64,000 nucleotides of DNA from Bradyrhizobium sp. (lineage in GTDB: Bacteria > Pseudomonadota > Alphaproteobacteria > Rhizobiales > Xanthobacteraceae), in NCBI RefSeq assembly GCF_030646015.1, contig NZ_JAUSLT010000035.1, positions 1-64,000 of the forward strand, in the 5' to 3' direction. The notes under the pieces are model-generated. The model searched no databases and was not told the origin of the DNA. It was given only the letters and a program-made list of their open reading frames with translations. Shown one piece after another: positions 8,729 to 17,458 of the stretch. The first letter of the stretch is position 1, and each line of letters begins with the position of its first letter. A program made the position numbers and the translations under genes.

Positions 8729-10000
8729 ATGACCACGCAACCGACGCCCAAGGGCGCCTGGACAATCACGTTTCTCCTGTTTTTGTTCATGCTGGTCAAT
8801 TTCGCCGACAAGATCGTGGTTGGCCTCGCCGGTGCGCCGATCATGGACGAGCTGAAGCTCGATCCCGAGCAATTCGGATTCCTCGGGTCTTCGTTCTTCC
8901 TGCTGTTCTCGACCTCGGCCATCGTCGTCGGCTTCATCGTCAATCGCGTCGATACCCGCTGGGTGCTGCTGGCGATGGCGGTGGTTTGGTCGGTGGCCCA
9001 GTTCCCGATGGTCGGCACCGTCAGTTTCACCACGCTGGTGATCTGCCGGATCATCCTCGGCGCCGGCGAGGGGCCGGCGTTCTCGGTGGCGGCGCATGCG
9101 ATCTACAAATGGTTTCCCGACGAGAAGCGCACGCTGCCCACCGCGATCCTGTCGCAGGGCTCGGCGTTCGGCGTGATCCTCGCGGTGCCCGCGCTGAACT
9201 GGATCATCGTCAATCACAGCTGGCATTACGCGTTCGGCGCGCTCGGCGTGGTCGGCCTGATGTGGGTGGTGGCGTGGCTGGTGATGGGCAAGGAAGGACC
9301 GCTGGTGCAGACCGTCGCGATGTCCGCCGCCGATCCCCGCGTTCCCTATTTCCAGCTGCTGACCTCGCGCACCTTCATCGGCTGCTGCGCCGCGACCTTC
9401 GGCGCCTATTGGGCGCTGTCGCTCGGCCTGACCTGGTTCACGCCCTTTATCGTCAAGGGGCTGGGCTTCGAGCAAAAGGATGCCGGGTGGATTTCGGTGC
9501 TGCCCTGGGTGTTCGGCGCCGCCATCGTGCTGCTGACGGGGTGGATATCGCAGGTGATGCTGACACGCGGCTACACCACCCGCGGCGCCCGCGGCGTGCT
9601 CGGTTCGGTGCCGCTGATCATCGGCGGCTTGATCCTGGCGGCGATGCCGCATGTCAACGGCGCCGGCCTGCAGATCGCGCTGCTGGTGGTCGGCTCCGGG
9701 CTGTGCGGCTCGATCTATGTGGTCTGCCCGCCGATGCTCGGCGAATTCACCCCGGTGCAGCAGCGCGGCGCGGTGATCGCGATCTACAGCGCGATCTACA
9801 CGCTGGCGGGTTTTGTGGCCCCGTACGTGATGGGCAGTGTGATCAAGCATGCGGCGGTGCCGCTCGACGGCTACATGACCGGCTTCGTCATCAACGCCGT
9901 CGTCATGGTCTCATCCGGATTGCTCGGCCTGCTGCTGCTGTGGCCCAACACCGAGCGCACGCGGCTGCTGGCCCAGGCGGCGCAGCCGAAATTCGCGTGA
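8729..10000 (+). CDS. MFS transporter (anion:cation symporter-like)
   Basis: 423 residues with about twelve membrane helices. The first helices (WTITFLLFLFMLVNFADKIVVG) and the motif RIILGAGEGPAFSVAAHAIYKWFP match the ACS branch of the major facilitator superfamily, whose members import organic acids such as phthalate or hexuronates. The ATG at 8729 follows AAGGGGGGAG, a strong ribosome site. It is followed after 6 bases by a GST-like gene and then a dihydrodipicolinate-synthase-like gene, which suggests an uptake-and-degradation operon. The substrate cannot be read from sequence. Confidence 0.85.
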   Translation: MTTQPTPKGAWTITFLLFLFMLVNFADKIVVGLAGAPIMDELKLDPEQFGFLGSSFFLLFSTSAIVVGFIVNRVDTRWVLLAMAVVWSVAQFPMVGTVSFTTLVICRIILGAGEGPAFSVAAHAIYKWFPDEKRTLPTAILSQGSAFGVILAVPALNWIIVNHSWHYAFGALGVVGLMWVVAWLVMGKEGPLVQTVAMSAADPRVPYFQLLTSRTFIGCCAATFGAYWALSLGLTWFTPFIVKGLGFEQKDAGWISVLPWVFGAAIVLLTGWISQVMLTRGYTTRGARGVLGSVPLIIGGLILAAMPHVNGAGLQIALLVVGSGLCGSIYVVCPPMLGEFTPVQQRGAVIAIYSAIYTLAGFVAPYVMGSVIKHAAVPLDGYMTGFVINAVVMVSSGLLGLLLLWPNTERTRLLAQAAQPKFA

Positions 10001-10006
10001 GGAAAA

Positions 10007-10702
10007 ATGGCCCGCTACAGGCTCCATTGCATCGGCGCCTCGGGTAATTCCTACAAGCTGGCGCTGTACATGAACTGCGCCGGCCTCGATTGGGAGCCGG
10101 TCGGGGTCGACTTCGCCGGCGGCCAGACCCGCGATGCGAACTGGCGGGCCGGTACCAATGCGATGGGCGAGGTCCCCGTGCTTGAAGTCGACGGAAAGCG
10201 AATGTCGCAGTCCGGCGCGATCCTGGTCTGGCTGGCCGAGACCACTGGCAAGTTTGCGCTCGACGGCGACGAGGAGCGCTTCGAGGCCTTGCGCTGGATC
10301 CTGTTCGACAATCACAAGTTCACCAACAATCATGCGATGCATCGCTTTCAGAGGTCGTTCATGTCGGAGCCGGTGCATCCGGCGATCCTGGCATTCCTGC
10401 GCTCGCGCACCGAGGCGAGTTTCGCGATCGCGGAGAAGCACCTGACCGATCGTGCCTTCGTGCTCGGCGACAGGCCGATCATCGCGGATTTCTCGATGGC
10501 GGGGTATGTGTACTATCCGCCTGACGAGACCGGCTTTGATATCGCGGCGGATTATCCGGCGCTGGATGCCTGGCGCCGGCGCCTGGCCGCGCTGCTGGGC
10601 TGGAAACCGCCCTATGAACTGATGCCTTTCGGATCGGATCTGCGGACGACCCGCATGCGGATTGCGCCGGGGAGCGCCGAGCGCAAGCAAGAACAACACT
10701 GA
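10007..10702 (+). CDS. Glutathione S-transferase family protein
   Basis: 231 residues. The N-terminal thioredoxin-like half shows RLHCIGASGNSYKLALYMNCAGL and the cis-proline/glutathione-contact stretch GEVPVLEVDGKRMSQSGAILVWLAE. The all-helical C-terminal half follows (FILGDRPIIADFSMAGY type motif as VLGDRPIIADFSMAGYVYY). Ser14 or Ser12 near the N-terminus is the likely catalytic position. It sits 6 bases after the MFS gene and 12 bases before the DHDPS-like gene, so it is probably part of one catabolic operon. It could be a glutathione-dependent isomerase or lyase rather than a detoxifier. Confidence 0.85.
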   Translation: MARYRLHCIGASGNSYKLALYMNCAGLDWEPVGVDFAGGQTRDANWRAGTNAMGEVPVLEVDGKRMSQSGAILVWLAETTGKFALDGDEERFEALRWILFDNHKFTNNHAMHRFQRSFMSEPVHPAILAFLRSRTEASFAIAEKHLTDRAFVLGDRPIIADFSMAGYVYYPPDETGFDIAADYPALDAWRRRLAALLGWKPPYELMPFGSDLRTTRMRIAPGSAERKQEQH

Positions 10703-10714
10703 AGGAGACGAGAA

Positions 10715-11677
10715 ATGAGCCGCCATCCCGATTTCGTGCCTCATGGCGTCATTCCGGCGGTGCTGCTGCCGTTCCATGCGGACCTGTCGATCGACGAGCC
10801 GAGTTTTCGGGCTCACTTGCGTGACGTGGGCTCGGTGCAGGGACTGTCGGCGATCACCATCAACGCCCACTCCACCGAGGTTGCCTCCTGCACCGAGGAC
10901 GAGCAGCGCCGCGTCATGGCGATCGCAGGCGAGGAAGTCGGCGACGTCTTGCCGATCATTCACGGTGTCTGGGCCGACGGCAGCCTGCAGGCGGCGCGGA
11001 TCGCCAGGCAGGCGCAGGCCGGCGGCGCTTCAGCGCTGCTGGTGTTTCCGCCGGCTCCCTTCACGCTCGGCCAATCCCCGGAGATGGCGCTGGCGCATTT
11101 CAAGGCCATTGCGGACGCGAGCGATCTGCCGCTGATCGTATTTCAATATCCGCTGGCCACAGGGCAGGGCTACCCGGCCGCGACGCTGGAACGGTTGTTC
11201 GACGCAGTGCCGACCATCCGCGCCATCAAGGACTGGACGCCACAGGTGCCGCAGCACGAAAGCCAGATTCGCAAACTCCAGGGGCGCGCGCGTCCCATCA
11301 ACGTGCTCACCACCAACAGCGCATGGCTGCTGAGTTCGCTGGTGCTCGGCTGCAACGGCCTGCTGTCCGGCTCAGGCAGCGTCATCGCCGATCTGCAGGC
11401 CCGGCTCTATCGCGCCGTGAGGGCCGACGATCTCGCGGAAGCCCGCCGGCTCAACGACCGGATCTATCCGACGGCGCGGGTGTTCTACGCCGATCCCTTC
11501 ATCGACATGCACAACCGCATGAAGGAAGCGCTGGTGCTGCTCGGCAAACTGCCGCGCGCGGTGGTGCGCCCACCGCTGGTCAAGATATCGGAGGCGGAAA
11601 TTGCTCGGATACGGGACGCGCTGGTGGAGGCGGGGTTGCTGGCCGCACAGGCGACGCAGGGAAGAAACGCGGCGTAA
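10715..11677 (+). CDS. Dihydrodipicolinate synthase/N-acetylneuraminate lyase family aldolase
   Basis: 320 residues in the class I (Schiff-base) aldolase family. Lys172 in RAIKDWTPQ is the expected Schiff-base lysine and Tyr145 in FQYP the expected proton relay. The glycine-rich NAL/DHDPS loop appears as INAHSTEVASC, differing from the GTTGE loop of true DapA, so this is probably a catabolic aldolase or dehydratase, not the lysine-pathway enzyme. It follows a GST-like gene by 12 bases with a GGAG ribosome site and ends the plus-strand operon, just before a palindromic repeat. Confidence 0.85.
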   Translation: MSRHPDFVPHGVIPAVLLPFHADLSIDEPSFRAHLRDVGSVQGLSAITINAHSTEVASCTEDEQRRVMAIAGEEVGDVLPIIHGVWADGSLQAARIARQAQAGGASALLVFPPAPFTLGQSPEMALAHFKAIADASDLPLIVFQYPLATGQGYPAATLERLFDAVPTIRAIKDWTPQVPQHESQIRKLQGRARPINVLTTNSAWLLSSLVLGCNGLLSGSGSVIADLQARLYRAVRADDLAEARRLNDRIYPTARVFYADPFIDMHNRMKEALVLLGKLPRAVVRPPLVKISEAEIARIRDALVEAGLLAAQATQGRNAA

Positions 11678-11681
11678 TCTT

Positions 11682-11838
11682 CTCCCCTCCTCCCACGCGC
11701 CCTTGCGCGTGGCGGGGAGGGGTCGGGGGTGGGGGGCGTCTCAGCAAACTCACTGGCAGTCGAATGCGCGGAAACACCCCCCACCCCCGACCCCTCCCCA
11801 CCACGCGGCGAAGGGCCGCGCGGGAGGAGGGGAGAAGA
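11682..11838. repeat. Palindromic intergenic repeat, type A2
   Basis: An inverted repeat with a TCTCCCCTCCTCCCACGCGC-like left arm, an inner pair of GGGGTCGGGGGTGGGGGG and CCCCCCACCCCCGACCCC, and a right arm ending GGAGGAGGGGAGAAG. It lies between two convergent genes and could act as a bidirectional terminator. A sister copy is at 17302-17452. Confidence 0.8.
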
Positions 11839-11849
11839 AAGCCCGCCCG

Positions 11850-13592
11850 CTAACCCGCCGCGGCGCCGAACTTCCGGGCGTCGCCCTGCGCGCCGCGTAC
11901 CAGCCGGCCCGGCCGCGAGCCGGTCGCCACACCGCCGCGCTGCGTCACCACGCCCGAGACGATGGTGGCGTCGTAGCCGTCGACCTGTTGCAGCAGGCGG
12001 CGGCCGCCTACGGGTAAGTCGTAATGCACCTTCGGCGGATGCAGATGCAGTCTGTCGTAGTCGATGACGTTGAGGTCGGCCTTGTAGCCCGGCGCGATCA
12101 CGCCGCGGTCGAGCAGGCCGACCGACAGCGCGGTCTTGCGCGACTGCGCCGCCACCACGAACGGGATCGAGAGCTTTTCGCCGCGGCTGCGGTCGCGGGT
12201 CCAGTGGGTCAACAGATAGGTCGGGAAGCTGGCGTCGCAGATGATGCCGCAATGCGCGCCGCCGTCGGAGAGGCCCGGCACCGAATTCGGATCGCACAAC
12301 ATTTCGCGCGTGGCGTCGAGATTGCCGTCGGCGTAATTCAGGAACGGCACGTAGAGCATGCCGCGGCCCTGGTCCGACAGCATCGCCTCATAGGCCAGTT
12401 CTTCCGGCTGCCGGCCCTGGCGGCGGGCCTGCGCGCCAAGCGTATTTTCCGGCGGCTGCTCGTAATCGGGGGGATCGCCGAGCAGGAACATCTTGTCGTA
12501 GTTCGGCCGGAAGAACAGCGGATCGTCGGTCGCGGTCGGCGTCTCGCTCAGGATGGCCGCGCGCACCTCGGGCTGGTGCAGGCGCTGCAACCGCTCGGCC
12601 AGCGGCAAATGGGCGATCGCGCGATAGCTCGGCAGGGTCTGGAACGGGTTGCGCGACAGTTCCAGCCCGAGCAATAGCCCGACCGGACGGGCGGCGATCT
12701 GCGCCGTGATCGACAGTCCGCGCGCGGAAGCCGCGTTGATGGTGTCGAGCGTCTGGCGCCAGCGCCGCGGCGCCCGGTCGTTCTGGGTGATCGAGAACGA
12801 TACCGGGATTTTGGTATTCTCCGCCACCCGCAGCATCATCGGCAGGTCTTCATCGAGGGTCGACAGATCCAGCACGAACTGGAACACGCTGCGGCCGGTC
12901 CTGTGCATGGCGCCGGCGATCGCTGTCAGTTCGTCCTCGCTGGCCTTCAGCGTCGGCGTGTAGTCGCCGGTCGAAGTGCGGTGGTTGAGGGTGCGCGAGG
13001 TCGAAAATCCCAGTGCGCCGGCGCGCACGGCATCGCCGGCGAGCGCGGCCATGGCGCGGTTGTCTTCCGCTGTGGCGGGATCGCGGTTGGCGCCGCGTTC
13101 GCCCATCACATAGACACGCAACGCAGCGTGCGGCAGTTGCGCGCCGATATCCATGTCGAAGCGGCGTTTGGACAGCCAGTCCATGTAGTCCGGAAAGCTT
13201 TCCCAGGCCCACGGAATGCCGGCACTCAGCACCGGTTCGGGAATGTCCTCGACGCCTTCCATCAGCTGAATCAGCCGGACATGATCTGAAGGCCTGCACG
13301 GCGCGAAGCCGACGCCGCAATTGCCCATGATCGCTGACGTGACGCCGTTCTGCGACGAGGGCGTGATGTCCTGGCTCCAGGTGACCTGGCCGTCATAATG
13401 GGTATGGACGTCGACGAAGCCCGGCGTGACCAGTTTACCGCGGGCGTCGATCTCTTCGGTTCCGGTGCTTGCGATCTTACCGACCTCGGTAATGCGGCCG
13501 TTGGTAACAGCCACATCCGCTTCGAACAATTCGCCGCCGAGGCCGTCGGCAATGCTGCCGCCACGGATCACGAGATCTGGATTGGAAGCCAT
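11850..13592 (-). CDS. D-aminoacylase / N-acyl-D-amino-acid deacylase family amidohydrolase
   Basis: 580 residues of the amidohydrolase superfamily. The metal motif HTHYDGQ (H-x-H) appears after PGFVDV, and the early segment LVIRGGSIADGLGGELFEADVAV matches D-aminoacylase-type enzymes. Later motifs include GALGFSTSRTLNH and LSDGGAHCG, the latter carrying the conserved metal-loop Asp. Enzymes of this family hydrolyse N-acyl-D-amino acids or related amides, but the group is broad. An MFS gene follows upstream in the same direction, so the protein may process a compound brought in by that carrier. Confidence 0.85.
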   Translation of the reverse strand: MASNPDLVIRGGSIADGLGGELFEADVAVTNGRITEVGKIASTGTEEIDARGKLVTPGFVDVHTHYDGQVTWSQDITPSSQNGVTSAIMGNCGVGFAPCRPSDHVRLIQLMEGVEDIPEPVLSAGIPWAWESFPDYMDWLSKRRFDMDIGAQLPHAALRVYVMGERGANRDPATAEDNRAMAALAGDAVRAGALGFSTSRTLNHRTSTGDYTPTLKASEDELTAIAGAMHRTGRSVFQFVLDLSTLDEDLPMMLRVAENTKIPVSFSITQNDRAPRRWRQTLDTINAASARGLSITAQIAARPVGLLLGLELSRNPFQTLPSYRAIAHLPLAERLQRLHQPEVRAAILSETPTATDDPLFFRPNYDKMFLLGDPPDYEQPPENTLGAQARRQGRQPEELAYEAMLSDQGRGMLYVPFLNYADGNLDATREMLCDPNSVPGLSDGGAHCGIICDASFPTYLLTHWTRDRSRGEKLSIPFVVAAQSRKTALSVGLLDRGVIAPGYKADLNVIDYDRLHLHPPKVHYDLPVGGRRLLQQVDGYDATIVSGVVTQRGGVATGSRPGRLVRGAQGDARKFGAAAG

Positions 13593-13680
13593 GGCGTTAC
13601 ATCCCTGATTGATCTTGTTGCCGACATCATGGATTGCGGCACCAACCTGTCAACCGCCCGGGATGCGGCTCAGGAATGCA

Positions 13681-14886
13681 TCAGGCGGCGCGGGGCTTGC
13701 GGTCGGTGACCAGCGCCAGCAACACGGTCAGCGTCATGAACACGACGGAAGCGCCGAACACCCAATGCGGCAGGCTCTGGTCCATGATCCAGCCGTACAG
13801 CAATGGTGCGAAGATGCCGGAGAGGTTGAAGCCGGTGGAGACGATGCCGAAGGCGCGGCCGGCCGCACCCGGCGGGGCGGCGTTGCGCACCAGCATGTCG
13901 CGCGACGGCGCGATCACGCCGCCGAGAAATCCGGCGATCGCCATCATTCCCGTCAGCAGCAGCGACGGCAGGGTGGTGGTCGCAATCACCAGCATGATGA
14001 CCGCGTTGATGGCAAAACACGCGGCGGCGACCTGTCCATGGCGGCTGGTGCGGTCGGCGAGATAGCCGCCGGCTAGCACGCCAATGGCGCTGCAGGCAAG
14101 AAAGGCGGTCAGTGCCAGGTTGGCCGTCGAGAATGATTCGCCATAACCCGTCATCAGCGCGACCACGCCGAAATTGCTGATGCCGGCGTTGGACAGGCCA
14201 AGCAGCATGAAGAAGATCGTCAGGATGATGATGGCCGGCGTGATGATGCTTTGTTTCGGCGGCTGCACGCCATCGACCTTGCGGTCGGCGGCGCTGGCGT
14301 CGGGAATGCCGATGGCGATCAGCACCAGCGCTACCAGCAGCCCTACGGCGCCGGCAGCGATCAGCGCGCCTGTTCCGCCGACCGTCGCCACCAGCGCCGC
14401 CATGATGGCGGGCGCCACCGCGCCGCCGAGGAAGCCGGCAAAGGTGTGGATCGAAAACGCGCGGCCCATCCGCGCTTCATCCATATGCGCCGACAGGATC
14501 GCGTAATCGCAGGGATGATAGACGCTGTTGGCCAGCCCCAGCAGTCCGGCGCAGACCAGCAGCCAGGGATAGCTCAGATTGAGACCGAGCATGAGCAGCG
14601 CCAGGCCGCCGAGCGTCAGCCCCATCAGCAGCACTTTTCGGGCGCCGATATGGTCGGCGAGGTAACCGATCGGGGCTTGCGTCAGGCCGGAGACGATGCC
14701 GAGCACGGTGATCGCAAAGCCAAGCTCGATATAGCCGACGCCGAGTTGCTCCTTCAGGAACGGGAACAGCATCGGCAGCACGAACAGATGGAAATGGCTG
14801 ACCCAATGGGCCAGCGAAATCGCCGCCAGCGTCCGCAGCGAACTGTCCGTCTTGGCCTGTTGCGGTGCGGCGAGAACGTCGACCAT
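13681..14886 (-). CDS. MFS transporter, fosmidomycin-resistance-like
   Basis: 401 residues with twelve predicted helices. The opening (ISLAHWVSHFHLFVLPMLFPFLKEQLGVGYIELG) matches the Fsr-like MFS branch, which has drug efflux and uncharacterised members. I placed the start at the ATG at 14884-14886 (MVDVLAAPQQ); the frame stays open further upstream but that sequence is part of the repeat at 15014-15187. It is upstream of and codirectional with the D-aminoacylase-like gene, with an 88-base gap. Confidence 0.85.
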   Translation of the reverse strand: MVDVLAAPQQAKTDSSLRTLAAISLAHWVSHFHLFVLPMLFPFLKEQLGVGYIELGFAITVLGIVSGLTQAPIGYLADHIGARKVLLMGLTLGGLALLMLGLNLSYPWLLVCAGLLGLANSVYHPCDYAILSAHMDEARMGRAFSIHTFAGFLGGAVAPAIMAALVATVGGTGALIAAGAVGLLVALVLIAIGIPDASAADRKVDGVQPPKQSIITPAIIILTIFFMLLGLSNAGISNFGVVALMTGYGESFSTANLALTAFLACSAIGVLAGGYLADRTSRHGQVAAACFAINAVIMLVIATTTLPSLLLTGMMAIAGFLGGVIAPSRDMLVRNAAPPGAAGRAFGIVSTGFNLSGIFAPLLYGWIMDQSLPHWVFGASVVFMTLTVLLALVTDRKPRAA

Positions 14887-15013
14887 ATCTGCGCTAAAAA
14901 CCCTGTTGGTAACAGCCCGGCAAGGCGCGCCAAAATACCGGCTACCGGTTATTTGTCCATGAATACCGCTGCATAGCAGCCCCCGCGAAGCGCGAAAGGC
15001 GGTGCCGTTCTTC

Positions 15014-15187
15014 ACCCTCCCCTGGAGGGGGAGGGTTGATCGCGCTCGGCGATGCGCAGCATCGTCGGAGCGAGCGGGGTGGGGTGACAGTCTCTCGTTT
15101 CGGATAGTGTTCGCGTTGAGGGACTGCCACCCCACCCCGTCTCGCATCTTGCGATGCGAGCCGACCCTCCCCCTCCAGGGGAGGGTA
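15014..15187. repeat. Palindromic intergenic repeat, type A1
   Basis: The second A1 copy. It opens ACCCTCCCCTGGAGGGGGAG, has inner arms GGGGTGGGGTGACAG and CTGCCACCCCACCCC, and closes with CCTCCCCCTCCAGGGGAGGG. It fills most of the 330-base divergent spacer between the MFS gene and the ATP-grasp gene, leaving little room for promoters: about 127 bases on the MFS side and 29 on the other. Nothing else is evident in this gap. Confidence 0.85.
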
Positions 15188-15216
15188 AGGAAACGCCGCG
15201 TCAGCAAAGCGAGAGA

Positions 15217-16473
15217 ATGGCCGCGTCAACCCATGTTCCAAGGCCGCTCCGGGTGCTGGTTCCCGAGGGAAACAGTACGTCCGCGCGCGAGGCGATCACC
15301 ATCCTTGGACTGTCGGGCCACCACATCGAGGTCTGCGATCCCGCGCCATTCTGCCTGGTGCGGTTCTCGCGCTTTGTCCGAAAATTTCACCGCTGCCCCG
15401 GGCTGCGGGACGATCCCGCGGGCTTCCTCGCCTTTGTCGAGCGACTGTTGGCCACCGGACAATACGATGTGCTGCTGCCCACCCATGAACAGGGGTTTTT
15501 GTTCGCGCGCGTGCAGGAGCGGCTGAGGGATCGCGTCGGGCTGGCGCTGCCGGATTTTGCAAGTTACCGCGCCGCGCACAGCAAGGCCGGCTTCAGCCGG
15601 TTGCTCGACCGATTGAGCCTGCCGCAGCCGGCGACACGAATCGTGAATTCGCCGAGCGGACTGCGCGACGCCATAAAATTTCCGTCCATCGTCAAAACCT
15701 CCGTCGGCACCGCCAGCCGCGGCATCTGGTTCGTCCGCAGCAGCGATGATCTGGATCGCGCGCTACAGGATCTGAACGCCCGCGGCGCGTTCGCCGATGA
15801 AGTGCTGGTGCAGGCGTTCGTCCCGGGCGCCATCGAGAAGGCGCAAGCCGTGTTCTGCCGCGGCGAATTGCTCGGTTTTCATGCCTATCGGCAGATCGCC
15901 GCCGGCGCCGGGGGCGGCGAGGCGATCAAGCAGAGCGTTGCCAGGCCACAGCTGCGCAGCCACGTCGCCCAAATCGGACGAGCACTCGGCTGGCACGGCG
16001 CGTTGTCGGTCGATTGCATCATGCGGGACGATGGAGCGGCACCGCTGCTGATCGATTGCAATCCGCGGCTGGTCGAACCGATGAGCGCGTATCTCGCCGG
16101 GTTCGATCTGGTCGAACTGCTGTTGCGGATTTCGGTCGGTGAAGTGCCCGCGATGGCGGGCGAAAGCCGCGCGGACGTGCGGACGCATCTGGCGATGCAG
16201 GCGTTGCTCGGATGCGCGTCGCGCGGGGGCACGCGGCGCGATATCATCAGGGAGTGCTGGAATCTCGCGACCGGCGGCGGGCCCTATGCCGGCAGCGCCG
16301 AGGAACTGACTCCGCTTCGGCTCGACTGGATCAGCGCGGTGCCGCTGGCGCTGATCGCGATGGTGTTGCTCGCCGCCCCCGGCCGCGGCGTCGCGCTCGC
16401 CCGTGGCGGCTGGGGCGCGCATCTGCTCGATATCGCGAGTATCCGGATGATCGAGAGTGGGGAATTTCGCTAG
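15217..16473 (+). CDS. ATP-grasp family ligase of unknown substrate
   Basis: 418 residues. The N-terminal half is a pre-ATP-grasp fold (LRVLVPEGNSTSAREAITILGLSGH). The central ATP-grasp domain shows the nucleotide-binding IVKTSVGTASRGIWFV and the metal-site region PLLIDCNPRLVEPMSAYL with Asp/Asn ligands. The C-terminal part has a hydrophobic stretch (PLALIAMVLLAAPG) that may touch a membrane. The ATG at 15217 follows GCGAGAGA. Related orphan enzymes join a carboxylate to an amine or thiol, but no biosynthetic partner genes are adjacent, so the product is unknown. The upstream neighbour is divergent. Confidence 0.75.
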   Translation: MAASTHVPRPLRVLVPEGNSTSAREAITILGLSGHHIEVCDPAPFCLVRFSRFVRKFHRCPGLRDDPAGFLAFVERLLATGQYDVLLPTHEQGFLFARVQERLRDRVGLALPDFASYRAAHSKAGFSRLLDRLSLPQPATRIVNSPSGLRDAIKFPSIVKTSVGTASRGIWFVRSSDDLDRALQDLNARGAFADEVLVQAFVPGAIEKAQAVFCRGELLGFHAYRQIAAGAGGGEAIKQSVARPQLRSHVAQIGRALGWHGALSVDCIMRDDGAAPLLIDCNPRLVEPMSAYLAGFDLVELLLRISVGEVPAMAGESRADVRTHLAMQALLGCASRGGTRRDIIRECWNLATGGGPYAGSAEELTPLRLDWISAVPLALIAMVLLAAPGRGVALARGGWGAHLLDIASIRMIESGEFR

Positions 16474-16492
16474 AGTCCCAAAACTCTCACCC

Positions 16493-16597
16493 GTCGTCGC
16501 CCGGCTTGACCGGGCGATCCAGTACGCCGCGCCCTCTCGCTTTATCTCGAATGTCTCTGGAATACTGGGTCACCCGGTCAAGTGCCGGGTGATGACA
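16493..16597. repeat. Palindromic intergenic repeat, type C
   Basis: Inverted repeat with left arm GTCGCCCGGCTTGACCGGGC and right arm CACCCGGTCAAGTGCCGGGTGAT. Inner arms are GATCCAGTA and TACTGGGTC. A close copy lies at 36226-36329 and a fragment near 27198-27231. Confidence 0.8.
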
Positions 16598-16625
16598 CCT
16601 TTTATGTTTTGCGACTTGTGGTGCT

Positions 16626-16793
16626 CTACAGCGGCTCGTCGTCGTCGCCGCTGCGGTCGCGTTTCGGGGTGGCGATGTCGCCATCCTCGTCATCGTCGTC
16701 CTCGACCGGTCGAGGCGGCGGCTTCCGGGGTTTGCCGCCGTCCTTGCTGCCGTCCTTGGGAGGAGGCTCGCTCTTTTTACCGGTTCCGCCCAT
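16626..16793 (-). CDS. Small acidic, low-complexity protein
   Basis: A 55-residue frame, ATG at 16791-16793 and TAG at 16626-16628. The product begins MGGTGKKSEPPPKDGSKDGG and ends in an Asp/Glu-rich tail (VEDDDDEDGDIATPKRDR...DEPL). It is hydrophilic throughout, with no signal peptide or helix-forming hydrophobic part, so it is predicted to be disordered. Its composition, with Lys/Pro first and acid later, resembles small hypothetical proteins that I recall from Bradyrhizobium. It lies alone between a type C repeat and a type F repeat. Function is unknown. Confidence 0.5.
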   Translation of the reverse strand: MGGTGKKSEPPPKDGSKDGGKPRKPPPRPVEDDDDEDGDIATPKRDRSGDDDEPL

Positions 16794-16902
16794 GTGGTCC
16801 CTCAAATCGGCTCATTTCGCCACGTTTGATGAGTATATTAGCCGCAGTTGGACAATCTTTCCTGCCTTTTTCCGGCGTTCGGTGTAAAGGGAGGCACAGC
16901 CC

Positions 16903-16996
16903 GAGCATGATCCGGACCCGAAGCGCCGCACAAGCGCAAGGCGGGAACCGGTTTTCCCTCGGGTCAAACGCGAAGCGTTTGCCCGAACATCATGCC
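16903..16996. repeat. Rhizobial palindromic element, type F
   Basis: The segment starts GAGCATGATCCGGACCCG, passes through GGGAACCGGTTTTCCC and GCGAAGCGTTTGCCCG, and ends near ATCATGCCC. It matches the common rhizobial element built on GCATGATCCGGA and CCGGTTTTCC. It lies 52 bases before the small gene at 17048. Confidence 0.6.
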
Positions 16997-17047
16997 CAAT
17001 CAACGAAATGAAATCATGATCCGACCGGATCGTGATCTGGAGCCCCG

Positions 17048-17290
17048 ATGAAAAAGCCGAAGATCGAAGCCGAAGAACAGCAGCCGCGTAAAATCATTCG
17101 CGCCGACAAAGCGCCGACCGAGGGTTATTCGCTGGTGGTGGACGGCCACTTCAAGTCGCACCACGACACCGTCGAAGCCGCCGAAGAGGCCGGCATGGCG
17201 TTGAAGAATCAGTACCAGATGCTTCAGGTGCAGGTTTACGACGCCGCCACCAAGACCCGCTCGATGATCGAGTGGCCGGCGCCGGTGTAA
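17048..17290 (+). CDS. Small conserved-type hypothetical protein
   Basis: 80 residues starting MKKPKIEAEEQQPRKIIRAD. The first 25 residues are charged. The rest (GYSLVVDGHFKSHHDTVEAAEEAGMALKNQY then LQVQVYDAATKTRSMIEWP) alternates strands and a helix and could form a small double-psi or dodecin-like sheet. No signal peptide or membrane segment is present. It is flanked by repeats on both sides and is not in an operon. I do not recognise a named family. Confidence 0.7.
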   Translation: MKKPKIEAEEQQPRKIIRADKAPTEGYSLVVDGHFKSHHDTVEAAEEAGMALKNQYQMLQVQVYDAATKTRSMIEWPAPV

Positions 17291-17301
17291 CGTCTTTTTT
17301 G

Positions 17302-17452
17302 CTCCCCTCCCTCCACGCGCTCTTGCGCGTGGCGGGGAGGGGTCGGGGGTGGGGGGTGCTTCCGCGGACTCGCTGCCAGTTGTACGCGCCGATAGACCCC
17401 CCACCCCCCACCCCCGACCCCTCCCCACCGCTTCGCGGGAGGAGGGGAGAAA
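17302..17452. repeat. Palindromic intergenic repeat, type A2
   Basis: The sister of the copy at 11682-11838, with arms CTCCCCTCCCTCCACGCGC and GCGGGAGGAGGGGAG, and inner arms GGGGTCGGGGGTGGGGGG and CACCCCCGACCCC. It sits between convergent small genes ending at 17290 and 17459. Confidence 0.8.
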
Positions 17453-17458
17453 AAACGA

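Noticed and set aside
8449..10047. A 500-codon plus-strand frame overlapping the MFS gene at 8729
   Set aside because: It reads the MFS gene in another frame and is Arg/Gly-rich; the MFS frame has helices, a good ribosome site and family motifs.
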